Part shown: positions 16,101 through 28,024 of the stretch, in pieces
Position numbering within the stretch: position 1 is the stretch's first letter
Layout: every line of letters begins with the position of its first letter
Source: Rhododendron vialii
Taxonomy: Eukaryota; Streptophyta; Magnoliopsida; Ericales; Ericaceae
Length of the DNA stretch: 64,000 nucleotides
Assembly: GCF_030253575.1 (NCBI RefSeq)
Contig: NC_080560.1
Coordinates: 40,037,001 to 40,101,000 of the forward strand
Direction of reading: 5' to 3'
The notes under the pieces: model-generated
What the model was told of the DNA's origin: nothing
Seen by the model: only the letters and a program-made list of their open reading frames with translations
Database searches by the model: none
Made by a program: the position numbers and the translations under genes

Positions 16101-19100
16101 GAGAGCATGTCACCCTCGGGTGGAATGAAGTAAGTGGCTAAGCAATTTTGAAGGCAAATTTGTTTTACATTGTCCATGAAGAAATTGTCATAGTATTGTT
16201 CTTGATTGTCTACGGATTTTATTAGGCACTTTGAGGGTCTCCCATGCCTTTCTTTCCTTCTTTGGGTGTGTTATCTACTAGGAAGTCCTTAACTGAGATG
16301 CTTAAGTTCTCTTGCTGAATCTTGTAACCTAAAAGCGGCACTGGCATAATCGTGATTTTTTTACTGGCATACAGTAGACTACGTAATTTATGCATTTGGC
16401 ATACAACTTCAAAATGTAGTTAGCAAGTACATAGTTTTTCAGGTAAAACTTCATTTACAGCCCTTGTGCTTTGCATGATGCGCTGATGCATTGCCTCATG
16501 TTCAATCATTAACAGATAAGCTTTTCGAACTTATGTGCACCAGTAGTAACATCTGTTTGGCGATGAGTATAAATGATCTTAATGTCCTCATTTTGTCCCT
16601 CATCAGATTGCCAGCTTTTACTAGTCTATCAAAAACGCAAGCCAGAGCACCTAATCTCCTTGCCTAAAATCAAAAGCAGAGGTACCTCCAAGATCAAACC
16701 CTTTCAAAACCCTAGGAAGAAAGGTGGCCAAAAACTTCCTTAGAAAGGGCAATATTAGCAAACCCACCATCAGATTAAACTTGAAATGATAAAACACATT
16801 TCAATGCAAACCCATTGAACCTAATATGACAGCCTTCATAAAAAGAACAGATATCATAAATAACTATATAAATACCCCATAAAGAATAAGAAACTGAACC
16901 CATCTTAAACCCCAACAGAAATCGAACCCCAATCTGAAAATCACACTAAAAAATCAGACCCCATTTGACCTTTACCTCCCAGAAATCAAGCCCTGTTTAG
17001 GAATTTTGGACGTGTACTTTAGAAGCACCGATTTGCCCTGTTTAGGATTGATGGGTTGGTGGTGTAGTAATTGGTGGTTTGCAATCAGATGAGATTTCTT
17101 GAATCATAATTACCCCCTTCGTCCCGGAACTTTAGTCCATCTTTCCTTTTTTAGGTGTCTCAAATTAGTTGTCCATTTTGACTGGTCAAGGAGAAAAATG
17201 CAAGAGATTTCATAGTTTGGCCTTCCTTCCCATATTCAAAATGCAAAAGTGGAGGGAAAATTGTATTAGATTTGAAATTTACCTCCACATAGTACAAGTG
17301 TAACTTTGTAAATCCTTTTGTTTTCAAAAGCAATGATGGCGTTTCCTTAAAATGTTGGATTCCCAAAAAGGGACTACGATTTCTTGACTATGAACTTTAG
17401 TACTCCTACTACGGAGTACCTAGTAATTTTGAATTTGCACGGAGGGATTGGTTGGTGGGTGCAATTGTTGGTTTGCAATCAGGTGAGATTTCTTGAATCA
17501 TAAATCTGATTTCTTCAATGTTAACTTTAGTATTATACCATTCAAGTAATTATGTGTTTGCATGCGTCTTTCTCTTGGTGTTTTAGCTTGTATACTGGCA
17601 GTGGTGAAGGAGGAGGTTCAGACTGGAGAGAGAAATGAGGGAGTAGAGGATAATGGCAATATTGTCAATTTGAATATTGTATGAGGGTATTTTAGCCTGA
17701 AAAAAAGTTTACTTTCAGCATATTAATATGAGGTTCGTTTTCGGTTAGTTTGGATGGAAAACAGAAAGGTGCACTTAAGTCCGCAAAACAAAATGAGTTA
17801 AGCGCTGTAAGTGAAGTTTGCCCTAGTTTTAATGTTTGGCATTAATATCGTTTCTACGATTGACTTCTATTCACTTATTATATATGTAAATGTTCATTCG
17901 CGATGACTGTTTCAGTCATGCTTTTTTTTGGCTATCAAAGTTTTGAATGTGGCAGTTTTATTTCTTTTTGCACCAATCAATGGTAATCCTAGTGGAGATT
18001 GCTATACTTTCTTCTAGCTGACAAATTGTGGTTCTTTTATTTGCTGTTTCTTTCTCCAGAAGGATGATCTCAGAGCCGTTGTTGATCACTTGAGGGCAGA
18101 TGGAAACATTTCTTTGATTGGTTTGTGGGGCCGCTCGATGGGTGCTGTGACTAGGTTTTTTTCATGCACTTTCTAATTTATCTAATTTCCATCTCAAGGA
18201 TACGGGACGTCGGGGACATGCCAAAGTATTCTGATTCTTTAGAATCATCATCTTCTTCTTTTTTTCCTAGGTAAAATGGTGTTTACAAGGTGCCTTGGGG
18301 CATTTAGTGCATAATAGATGAGCTCTATGCATAAGACGATAACTTCAATGATCCAATTGTTGAAACAATTGGGATCTGTAATAATTCTTTGCAGAAAACA
18401 AATAAGTATGTCCAAAAACATTGCTTCTTTCATTCATGTATTGGATTTCGTTGAAGGAAAAAGACTCATTTACTAAACGATTGCTTTTATAAGAAATCTT
18501 TATGTCTTTTCGAATGTAATGACTAGAAGGGCTACTGATACTAATGATCCGCATAAAATAGCTGCATAAGCCAATACCATCATACTTACATGCATTATTA
18601 ACCACTCGGATTGGAGAGCAGGTACTAATATTGCGGATTGATGTATTTTAGTTAAAAGACCCGAAGTAGCAAAGTCTTGTGTAAAAATAACACTTGGCGC
18701 GGTTATTAAACTGAAATAATTGTTTTTTTTGAAATACGGAACGATATAAATAATGGAGAAAGTCCATGAAAGGAAGACTAGTGATCCATATAAATTACTT
18801 AATGGGAAATGCCCCGAATATACAGGAAAAAATAGCTATCAAGCCCTTCTCTGACGAATCGTATAGTTTTACGATTTCATCGACTAATAAGGTTATTAAA
18901 TGAATTGTAATTACAATTGTAACAATTGAAATACATGGGTAATTGAATTACAAAATATGCTTGTTTAGGAATATCCAACTAAACAGGTCAGACACGTATC
19001 TAATACCCTTATTCGAGTGTTGAGTGTCTGACCTAGTCACCCAAGTTCTTTATGCATTTACGAGAGTCCATGTAACATAGGGTGTGAAAAATGATCATTT

Positions 19101-22100
19101 ACATGGCTAGTGGTAAAAAAGGATATGGTGCTACTTGGTGTGTTATAAAAGCCTGCTGAAGGCCTTATTAGCTATAATTTAAATGCTATGATGATTGAAG
19201 GCTCTACAGTTGTGTATTATTTCCTAGGCACTAATCGTCATGCATGTAATTTGGTTTTGTCTTGAGGGCAGAAAATCAGGGCACTTTAAACTTCCCTTGA
19301 CTGGAAGTTTAGTCTGAATGATGTTCATAAGAAAATGTATTTGATACATGTTTTTCTTTCTGCTGTTTGACGTTTGTTATAGTTAAACGTCTTTCCCAGG
19401 GTATTTATGATTACTCGGAATGCTTTGAATCTATGATTCTGAGTATACCACTGATGAATTTATCTTCCAATGAAGAACATTTCAGTTTTCATGCTTCAGG
19501 ATTTGAGTTGTAGTTAACCGTACTAATTGCAATTTGCAGCTTAATGTATGGAGTTGAAGATCCTTCAATTGCAGGGATGGTTCTTGACAGCCCCTTTTCA
19601 GATTTGGTGGACTTGATGATGGAACTTGTGGATACATACAAAGTTCGTCTTCCCAAGTTCACAGTAAGTTTATCCATCTTCTGAAGAAATTTTATTTTTT
19701 TAAGGCGATTGATCTATGCCTTTTTAAAGTGGGACACTCTTGTTTTCCAAAATAAAATGTAAAATTTGGAATTTTTTAACACATTTTCTAGGATTTTGCT
19801 GATATTTTCTGGTTTCAGAGATCTGTAATAGATTGGGTTGTGAAGCATGGCACGCGTAAATCGTAATGTTCTCTATTTTTCTAATCGTAGGTGAAGTTTG
19901 CAATCCAGTACATGCGAAGAGCTATTCTCAAGAAAGCGAAATTTGACATATCGGAGCTGAACACCATCAAGGTTTGATTCTACCATGGAAGTTTTGGAAA
20001 TATATGTTGGGAGATGTAGCCCTAGCAGATCACCTGAACATGATTGTTTATTTAATAGCTAATTATTTAATTATTTTTATGCGTATTTGATATTTATGTA
20101 ACCTTTAACTTGCAAAATAGTCTTCATATGTTTAATATCCAAGCAAACCATTGGGTGCTTCTGTTTTGGAAGGGTGTTGAAGGCTTTCTTTTCTTTTTTG
20201 GATGGGGTTCATTTCCAGCAATATGTAAGCTGCATTGTAAAGACAGTTATTTCTGATTAGAAAATCTTGCTCTTTGTTCGACGAGAGAGTAATTTTTTTG
20301 TGATCTTTTGTACGTTACAAGTTTAATTCCGTAGCTCTATAAGATATTGCCACTCTTTTCTTCTGATGTTCTCTTCAATTCTTTATCTTTAGAGCTATGT
20401 GTTTAATTGTCCTGAGCACTTTTTGACTTTGTGGGAATTATAGTAAAAGGAACTACAATGTAAATTCTGGCTTACAATTTTGGATGAGATGGGGGACTAC
20501 AGGAAAAAGCACTCAGATACTTTATTTTATGATGACACAACACATCGAGGCGAGCAACGTCAATAACTGTAGCAGTATAAATTATAACGAGCTCTGCAAT
20601 CCTTACCCTGTGGTTGTGAACTCTAATTTTTGTAGTGACTAGTGAGACGGGAAACTTGTGATAACTTAGCTGGACTGGAAATATGAGTTGGTTCATGTGT
20701 AAGTGTCGATATGCTTATGACTGTCAAGACATGAGGGTACACAACTATATAACATGCTAAGGGACTTCTTGTCCTCTCATGGAGTTGTTTCCCTGGATTA
20801 GGCATCTTTATAGGAATATGGAAGGTAAGCAACTTTGCAGATAGAAGAAAATATTTAGAATGTGTCGGTAGGAAGAACTAATTGATTTCATGACTAAGCC
20901 GTAGTGAAGTAGTGGTTAATGCTTACCATATTGTTCTTCTTCTTGGGAATGACGTGATTGCTGTGCCTACTTCTTTCATAGGTGGCAAAGTCATGCTTCG
21001 TTCCAGTTTTATTGGGGCATGCTGTTGATGACGATTTTATACAACCTCATCACTCAGATCGTATATTCGATGTTTACGTGGTAATTACCCGCATAGTTCT
21101 TGGTATAATCTGCAAGGATGGTTACATTTTCATGCAGTCATGATCTTATATTTTACTTTATCTCAAGATTTGGTTTCTTTTCTGCCTATCTTGTTATAGG
21201 GCATTTGTGATTCGTACTAACAGTTTACTCTGTGTTTTTTTTTTTACTGTTAGTGTTAATGTTAAGCATTGGCCCTATTTTGGTTACGGCATATATTTGG
21301 CAATCTTTTAATCGGCACTTCGGTAGCATATATTCAACAGTTTCTCCTTCCATTTCTGATTTTGTGCTTTGTACCATATATCCATGATTATACCTTTAAA
21401 TCTTCGGTAAAATATGTTGGTCTAAAAGCAGGACTATTAGAGGGTTTTGAATTGATTGTTTCCTGAGTATTGGATTGTCTTCCTTAAGAAGCCTTTAGTG
21501 GCTTTTTAACATCAACGATGCCATTAGAAGCAAGCCATTCTAGGTCATTTCCGTTACAGATGTATTAACTGCAGACTTATAGCAAGGATTGTGAAAGTTA
21601 AACTATAATGTTGCAAGATTAATGCCAAACTTGTCAAAAAAGGAAAAAAAGGTGGAAATACTAACTTCAACCCAATTTCTTGCACTCTCTCTCTCTCTCT
21701 CTCTCAACTTACTAGCCCAGCTTTTTTATTCAGGGGAAAAAAAGGAAGGAAAAGGGAACATCATAAATGATAGGACATGTTATACTTATTACACAAGTAA
21801 TTGAGATATGCGAGGGGCTGCTTGATTAGGACAAGAGGTAGAAAACTTGGTGACAATCAAGAAGAGAACTGTTCGTTTCTCATTGGCCATGGCTGTATCT
21901 TTATTGTTGCAGTGGCACATGTTGCCCATTTGGTGGCTTAATGGAAATTCCAATCACCTACTGTTTTCTGATGGCAGTTAACAAGCCATTGAAAACCAGT
22001 AGCGTGTTCTGATATGCAACATATGATATATATCGTCTGTGTTTCTTCTCTGCTATTCCATTGATTTGTACCATGCTGCCCTCATCTGTTAAATTGCTTG

Positions 22101-25064
22101 ATTTTGCAGGGGGACAAGAATATCATCAAATTTGACGGAGATCACAACTCTCCGCGCCCACAATTCTATTTTGATTCAATAAACATTTTCTTTCATAATG
22201 TTTTGCAACCTCCGGAGGATGAAGTAGGGGAAATGGTCATTGATACAACACAAAATTACTTTGGGAAAGTAAGTTGAACTCCAACTGTATCCTATTTGCA
22301 CACAATAGAATATTTCAGATCATTAACTATAGTTTTCTGTTCCACATGCAGGGTAGTTGGAGTATCTTGAATGACATAGGATATTCAGATGATAGTTTTT
22401 CCACAGCCTCCGTTGGTATGGACAAATATCACGTCTCAAGGCCCGTTTGTTTGGCTTGACAAATAGTCAAGGGATACATTATTCCATAGCATTTGTAATC
22501 TGTTCAGACTAATAGCGATCGGATTAATAGTACGTAACCCCTGGATTTTACATCCAGCGGATATTTAATCTAGTTGAAAGCAGGATATGCAGTTCCCGAT
22601 GCTCAAAACTGAACAAACAAATGGGCCCCTAAGGTTTAAATGATTCTTTTCACAGGTTCTTTTGTTAGGACGCTCTTTGTTATATTAATAGTTTGTTTAC
22701 TGCAGATCCAGCAGCAAGCAGCACAGAAGACGCCATTAATCAACTTCGCTCGAAAAGGCCCATGAGTCGAATGGAGGTCAGTAGTTCATTGTGTGGCTTC
22801 CTTGCAAAAATCTTAAACTACTGGTATAGAGGGTGTGATAGGTGATAGTTTTCATTGATAAAGTAGTTCTCCCAAATGGTGAAATAAATGTGGTTCTTCT
22901 GCTCTGTGTTCATCATTGGCAAATGGAGAATGTTAAATGAAATGAAATGCAAGTATGGATACTTCATGGTGAGAAGGGACAAAGCATTGCTCCACTATGA
23001 TATTTATAAGCAATTTTCTCGCTAAATTGTTGAAGTAACTGTTGATGTAGATCCAGTGATTTCGTGAAATAAAAAGTTCTGCAAAATGGAGCAGTGGCCT
23101 GACAAGAAAGGTGTTAAGTATAAAAGCAGTGGGGCCTGTTGAGAGCGGTGTTAAGTTTAATTTACGCAAAGTATGTGGGAGACTTCTATTGCGGAAAGGC
23201 CATTGCTCTATAACCGTTGAGTTGATGAATAATAATAAGCAAAATCAGTTCGAAAAAATGAAAGGGTGGAGGGGAAAGGGAAAAGTGCAAAATTCAGAAA
23301 ATGTTGAATTGATGCTTTTTTTGGTTATCTTAAACTTATAATTTCATTTATTTTTCTTGTCTAAACTGTTCAGGTCCCTTCTGATATGTCTTGTCAAGAT
23401 AATCATCAATCAGAAGCGCAGGTATTTCTCTACTTTTTCTTTCTTTTTATTTTTCTGAAGCTTTTAATAGTGGTCTCCGGAAGTGTTCCCTCCCCATGAC
23501 CCCAAAGTTTCCACATGTCCTGGGTAACATTCAATATGCACTGAAACAATGCACTGGAAGCTTAGTCCTGCAAGAAGATGAAACTTGTTTGCAACTGTGG
23601 ACCAAGTATCTGCCTAACTTAACTGATATGGCACTTTGGTCTGTGAACTACTTGGGGCCTTTTATAGCCCATGTAAAAATGGGACTGAAAATCAAAATTT
23701 GGTAGTCATTTTTGCACTCCCCTAATTTAGTAATTTATATCCGCACTCCTTTTTTGTTCTTAATTATGTGAAATTACATCATTGCCCTTTCACTTGCTCA
23801 TTTTTTCATACATGGAAGGCATTGTTGTAAGTTTCGCATGAATGAAGACAAAGAAAGGAGTGCAAACAGTAAAAAAGGGAGTTTGAAAATCGACTCTTTG
23901 TTTTTCCCTCCTGTTCTTCTCGTCGGTTCTATTTTGGTTGAACCACCAGTGACTTCTTGGATGGGGAGGAGACGCTACTCATCATGAATTAAGGCATGCT
24001 TAGATTGCCAAAAAGTACTAAAAGATGAAGTAAAATCTAACGGAAAAAAGAGGTTTTCCTTTACCATTTGGCTAACTTCAATCACCTAACACTGCAGGAA
24101 GAAGGATCTGGAACCAAGCCTGTCCCATCATCTTCTAAAATGATTAGCTTTGAATTTGCCAACGGTCATCCTTCTGGCCCCCATGTCTCAAGTTCAGCAG
24201 ATGATGATGATGACTATGTTGAATACCCGCTTGATAATTTGGCTGATTTCCCTTCCAATGTGGAAGAAGAAGAAAGGGTGAGTTTATATTACTCCTCCGT
24301 CCCACTTTCTTTGTCTATTTTTTTACTCCTGGCATCTCAAACTATTGTTTATATTTCCTGTTTTATTCGTTTTTAGACAAACTTTGAAAACTGTCTATAA
24401 GAATTATTTGAGATATTATGATGAGTGGAGAAATATTTCAAGTATTATAGTGGAAAATACACCACCTATTGGTCGGATTTAAGGGCACCACTCCCAAAAG
24501 TGTTTGAACAATACGAGACAGAGGGAGTAGATGTTTTATCTTTCTCCTACTGATGGATGAATCTTGTTGATTCCATGTTATCTGTCTGTTAAACTAAAGC
24601 TTTTTTTTACCTTTTGTTGTTTTGCCAAAATAATTCAGATGCTCATGGAAGCAGTGCTAGAGTCATTGAGAGACTTGGATATGAGAAAACCTCGTCTCCC
24701 TGATGAACCATCGAGTACTGAAACTGATCCAAACAAGCCTTCACAGAGAGAAAAACCTGATGAGTCAACGGTAACAGATCATCGTGTCTCCAATGGACCT
24801 AATTTGGCATCGGAACTCACATCTCCAGACACAAGCGAATCATCTATGGAACCTTCATCAGAAACTGCTCCTTCCGTTGTGGAATCGGGAAATATAGGCG
24901 TTTCTGCCAATAGTGAAACTTCACCTGACATCAAAAGTTCTTCCAATACTGATACAAGTGATCGTACAAAAGCCACTGTGACAGTTGAAAGAAACCCGCC
25001 AAGCAATATGATAGAGGGTTTGATGCGGCGTTGGGATTTCAACTTCTTTCGGAACAATCGATGA
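13135..25064 (+). CDS. Alpha/beta hydrolase (plant-specific serine hydrolase), 14 exons, 565 aa
   Basis: Predicted serine hydrolase of unknown substrate, of the plant family beginning [16 protein letters not shown]. Exons: 13135-13172, 15154-15235, 15501-15604, 16003-16129, 18060-18154, 19540-19663, 19891-19971, 20982-21080, 22110-22268, 22352-22415, 22706-22776, 23374-23421, 24098-24277, 24639-25064; all phases close. HG of the oxyanion loop is at about residues 72-73 (YCHGNS), the nucleophile Ser143 sits in GRSMG, the acid is one of Asp233-235 (HAVDDDF) and the base is His262 (DGDHNS). After the domain comes a long polar tail. Residues about 420-438 ([18 protein letters not shown]) fit the ubiquitin-interacting motif consensus, and the protein ends in a basic-aromatic segment ([12 protein letters not shown]). 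No signal peptide is seen. The large introns are swollen by mobile DNA but all splice sites are intact. Confidence 0.93.
13784..14668. mobile_element. hAT-type nonautonomous element, 885 bp, with 8 bp target duplication
   Basis: Sits in intron 1 of the hydrolase gene. The ends CAGTGTTCTAAAAGGCG and, inverted, CAATGTTCTAAAAAGCG are 17-base inverted repeats with two mismatches. The element is flanked by identical GTTGTAAG at 13776-13783 and 14669-14676. An 8 bp duplication with CA...TG ends defines hAT. Subterminal regions are packed with GGCGATTAAT and its complement in both orientations, the usual transposase-binding clusters of hAT elements. The centre has GC-rich CATCGCCGACGC repeats and CT-rich tracts; no transposase is present. 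Confidence 0.93.
16640..17110 (-). other. Possible captured gene fragment in hydrolase intron 4
   Basis: Read on the minus strand, this part of intron 4 resembles a plant 5' leader followed by an ATG at about 16,773 and a 40-codon frame ending in TAG-like context near 16,655. The composition differs from the neighbouring AT-rich intron. I recognise no family, so this is only a hint of a transduplicated gene start. Confidence 0.2.
17109..17420. mobile_element. Eroded Stowaway-like MITE bracketed by a 55 bp direct repeat
   Basis: CCCCCTTCGTCCCGGAAC at the left resembles a Stowaway end; the right end near GGAGTAC is worn. Outside it, about 55 bases are repeated in direct orientation (17051-17108 and 17449-17504, sharing GGTTTGCAATCAGRTGAGAT), so host DNA was duplicated around the element. 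Located in hydrolase intron 4. Confidence 0.5.
18335..18950 (-). pseudogene. ccsA: Plastid ccsA fragment in the nucleus (NUPT)
   Basis: On the minus strand this stretch of hydrolase intron 5 reads as plastid cytochrome c biogenesis protein CcsA. Recognisable runs include [14 protein letters not shown] at the 5' side, then [39 protein letters not shown] and, in another frame, [12 protein letters not shown] ... QQLDH. It covers roughly residues 20 to 230 of a protein of about 320. Several frameshifts and stops (for example TGA in place of the Trp after QQLDH) show it is decayed and not expressed as protein. Ends are approximate. Confidence 0.85.
21684..21706. repeat. (CT)n microsatellite
   Basis: Short pure CT run inside hydrolase intron 8. 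Confidence 0.85.
22438..22636. mobile_element. hAT-like MITE in hydrolase intron 10
   Basis: The left end AAGGCCCGTTTGTTTGG and the inverted right end TTAGGGGCCCATTTGTTTG form the common plant GGCCCRTTTGTTTG inverted terminus. Length about 200 bp. I could not define a clean 8 bp target duplication, so the superfamily call rests on the terminus alone. It begins only about 22 bases after the exon 10 donor. Confidence 0.6.
23702..23902. mobile_element. Inverted-repeat element in hydrolase intron 12
   Basis: TTTTTGCACTCCCC at the left pairs with GGAGTGCAAA...GGGAGTTTGAAAATCGAC at the right, giving about 50 bases of imperfect inverted repeat. The TTTTGNACTCC word also appears in the hairpin at 1768-1832. 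Superfamily unknown. Confidence 0.5.
24292..24527. mobile_element. Stowaway (Tc1/mariner) MITE in hydrolase intron 13
   Basis: CTCCTCCGTCCCACTTTC at the left and GAGACAGAGGGAG at the right are inverted Stowaway termini flanked by TA (24290-24291 and 24528-24529). Length 236 bp. It starts only 14 bases after the exon 13 donor without damaging the GTGAGT site. Confidence 0.9.
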
Positions 25065-25137
25065 AGTTGGTTTCCAAAGTTCAAAAATTTTACGGCAGGA
25101 TTGTTGTGTTGTGAAATAGTTGACACACAGAAAGGAA

Positions 25138-25143
25138 AATAAA
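25138..25143 (+). terminator. Polyadenylation signal of the hydrolase gene
   Basis: AATAAA 74 bases after the stop codon at 25062-25064; a plausible near-upstream element for 3' processing. Confidence 0.5.
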
Positions 25144-25584
25144 AAAGAAAAAATTCAGAAAACAGGAGTAGTTGGTGTGAATGTGTATATGATTCTGTGA
25201 TCGTTCTTTTGCCTCTTGTGTTTATAATGTCACGATTTATATTTGTTAGCGCAAAACGATGGCAGAGGGTGGGGAGGCAAAAAATTCTGATCTAACTGAC
25301 TGGGGATTTGTTTGACTAGAAGAATAGTGGCTATGGATACTGAAGCAGGGACTGAATGTGATTGTTTTGTTATTCTTTTGTAATCTTTGCCGGTTACCTA
25401 CTCTATACGAAATGTGCAGTCATTTGGACATCCTGAATCAATCAAACTTCTGTCTATCACTAATACTATTCGGCTTATTGCGCTTCGAGTGATTGCTTAA
25501 ATTAAGCTTTCCAATTATCCTGTTATCGACCCGATGATTGCTTAGAAACTAAGCTTGCTTCAGAAAGACAATGGACATTCGTGT

Positions 25585-25713
25585 AAACATGTGAAGTGTA
25601 TGGCTAATCCAATAACGAAGGTTTCGTAAGGGGGCAGCACGAGGCAACCCAACTGAGTGGTATTATTCGAGACCATCTTGGATATTGCGTTAGCCACACA
25701 CTTCACATGTTTT
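25585..25713. mobile_element. Foldback element, 129 bp
   Basis: AAACATGTGAAGTGTATGGC at the left and its near-exact inverse at the right give about 32 bases of terminal inverted repeat with few mismatches, meeting around a short loop. No clear target duplication was found. It lies just 3' of the hydrolase gene. Confidence 0.7.
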
Positions 25714-25784
25714 AAGGACAATTTAGACACTAACTCGATAATAAAAGTTATTTTACAAGTAGTTTAAATATTTATCCGAACTTA

Positions 25785-25925
25785 TAAAAAAGCTATACCA
25801 AACATATTTATAACTTATATTAAATCTTTAAGTAAATAAAAAAATAATAAAAAAGCTACACCAAACATATTTTTATAACTTATATTAAGTCTTTAAGTAA
25901 ATAATAAATTTAACTTATAAGTAAT
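25785..25925. repeat. Two-copy AT-rich tandem duplication
   Basis: AAAAAGCTAYACCAAACATA followed by TTATAACTTATATTAA and CTTTAAGTAAATAA occurs twice in a row, about 64 bases apart, with small differences. Confidence 0.75.
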
Positions 25926-26066
25926 TGATAACAAACGGGATGAATATCAATTTAGGTAGTATCAATTTGTATAGTTTATACAAAGATTCTAGACTTCATC
26001 TCAATTTTAATAGGAGGTTCGATTTCTCCTGTCTTGAAAACCTATGCTTCAGTGCTAAGGGATTTT

Positions 26067-26298
26067 TCGGTCAACCACTAACACTAGCATAGCCCTATTA
26101 AAAGAGGCCAGATCCTCTATGTCGAATATCCATTGCCTCTGTGCCGAGAGATTTTCCGATCTTGACTTGTGTAATTTTTTTTCTTCATATTTTAAATCTA
26201 ACAACTGAAAAATCCCTCGATACAAAGGTAATGAATTTTCGGCAGAGGATCCGTCTTCTTTTAATAGGGCTATGCCAGTGTTTTGTTGATCAAATTCC
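26067..26298. mobile_element. MITE with about 45-50 bp terminal inverted repeats
   Basis: AACACTAGCATAGCCCTATT at the left pairs with AATAGGGCTATGCCAGTGTT at the right; pairing extends outward through GGTCAAC/GTTGATC and inward through AAAAGA and GGATCCTCT. It creates the mirror-like open frame at 26055-26300 (minus), which is not a gene. Target duplication not resolved. Confidence 0.75.
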
Positions 26299-26399
26299 AC
26301 ACTTCTATTTTTTGTAATTTGTGATCGAATGTTCGGGTCAATCTAATCACACTCCGACTAATTCCGGGACCAGTTAACTAGCTCCACGCCTCGAGTTAA

Positions 26400-26552
26400 C
26401 AGCCAAAATAGTAAAACCACAATTGAGTTCGATGAACTTCCTCGCTTGTTCGCCTCGGAATCTGTGCACGGGAATTGCAACAGCCAAATTAAAGCTTCAG
26501 AATTCGCTTTCCGGTGGAGAACGACGGCCGCATTCACGCCCAATGTGAGTTC
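26400..26552 (+). other. Exon-like open stretch ending in a GTGAGT donor
   Basis: An open reading stretch including FDELPRLFASESVHG and RWRTTAAFTPN ends exactly at a consensus donor (CCCAAT|GTGAGT). Composition is more coding-like than its surroundings. No family is recognised. A second open piece at about 27,460-27,630 ending in TGA could belong with it, but the tandem repeat lies between and no full model can be drawn. Confidence 0.2.
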
Positions 26553-26619
26553 AATTCGAATTAATACCTGCATTTTGTGAGTATAATTTGTAGCGTTCTC
26601 GTTTTTTCTTAGTTGGGTT

Positions 26620-27540
26620 ACTGTGGTTTGGAATTTGATGTTTTTCAGTGGATTTTTGAAAATGAAGATGTATAAAATAATTCGATGATCTCTGTTTGTA
26701 GTTTAGAAACTGTTGGTTAAAAACGTGTCTAGCTTTTTGAATTGAATCATAAGTGTGTAGATTATAAATCGCGACAGGAAAAAGAACGAAAAAGTCGTGT
26801 TTTTTACGTGGTTCTCTCACTCACCTGGTGTGTAACGGTTGAACTGAGGAACGTGAATTCTCTGTATCGATCTAAGACATGTATCTGTCTGTTTAAAGCA
26901 GTTGGAATGGGCTTGAATGAAGGCACAAAAAATGGTGATTTCTTGGAATTTGATGTTTTCGGGTGGATTTGATTAGGAAGATATGAAAAAATTCAATATT
27001 CTAATAATCTCTGTTTGTTGTTGAGACAAGTGTAGGATGAAAAACGAGTCTAGCTTCCAAATTACAAGCTTTGTTGTTTCCGTCGTGATACGAAAAAGAA
27101 GGAAAAAAAGCTTCTTCTACGCAATTATTTACTTACCTGGATTGTGTAAATCTAATATATGTATCTCCATCTGTATAAAGTAGTTGGAATGGGCTTGAAT
27201 GAAGGCGCACAAATTATGCTTTCTCTGAATTTGATGATTTTAGTGGATTTGCTAATGAAAATATGAAGTAACTGAAGATGGTGATTGTTGAAAGTATAGG
27301 ATAACAAATGAATCTATCTTTATCTTCCAAATCATAAGCTTTGTTGCTTACAACGTCATAGGAGAAAGAGCGAAAAGAATCATCTTTTTAAGTGATGCTA
27401 ACCCTTAAGTGGTACATATTGGTCGAACTGAAGGACAAGATTTCTGTGAATCGAAGACAATGTATCTTCCTGTGAGAAAGAGTTGGAATGGGCTTGAACT
27501 AAGGGGCACAGATGATGATTTTATTTATGGTAATACTACA
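26620..27540. repeat. Three-copy tandem repeat, unit about 280-315 bp
   Basis: The words GGAATTTGATG...GTGGATTT, then AAACGNGTCTAGCTT, GAAAAAGAACGAAAAAG-like, GTATCTNCNTCTGT and GTTGGAATGGGCTTGAA recur in the same order three times (anchor GTTGGAATGGGCTTGAA near 26,900, 27,184 and 27,482). Copies have diverged by substitutions and small indels, so the amplification is old. No function seen. Confidence 0.85.
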
Positions 27541-28024
27541 GAACCAGAAAAACTATATGGGAAACTGATACATAATGATGGGGCAAGTCTTGATTTTATT
27601 ACTTCAGAGAAAAATGACCATCGGACATGACTTGAAATTTCAAAATTGTCATTGTCCAGTCATTCTGGTCAAGAGTTTCGCTTGATAATCAGTAAGAATA
27701 CATTTTTCTTTTATAAGCTCATAGATGTGTCCAATGATGATAAACTGTGTTAAATAAGCCAGCTTGAGTCTTTTCCCACCCCCATGCTGTTTGGAAGCAC
27801 ATGTAGCCTGCAACGATGAGATTCTCCAAAGATACAACTTGATTATTGACATGATATTATGATGTCTGGAACTTACGGAGTATTTGTTACATTAACAAAA
27901 AAGAATATGCTATATCACATATCCATATTTACAAATAAATTGAATTTGTTTGATGTGTCTACCTGTTGTTTGATATGTCTACCTGAGGTAGTCTTTTTTC
28001 GACAACGAATCATATTTCTATAAA

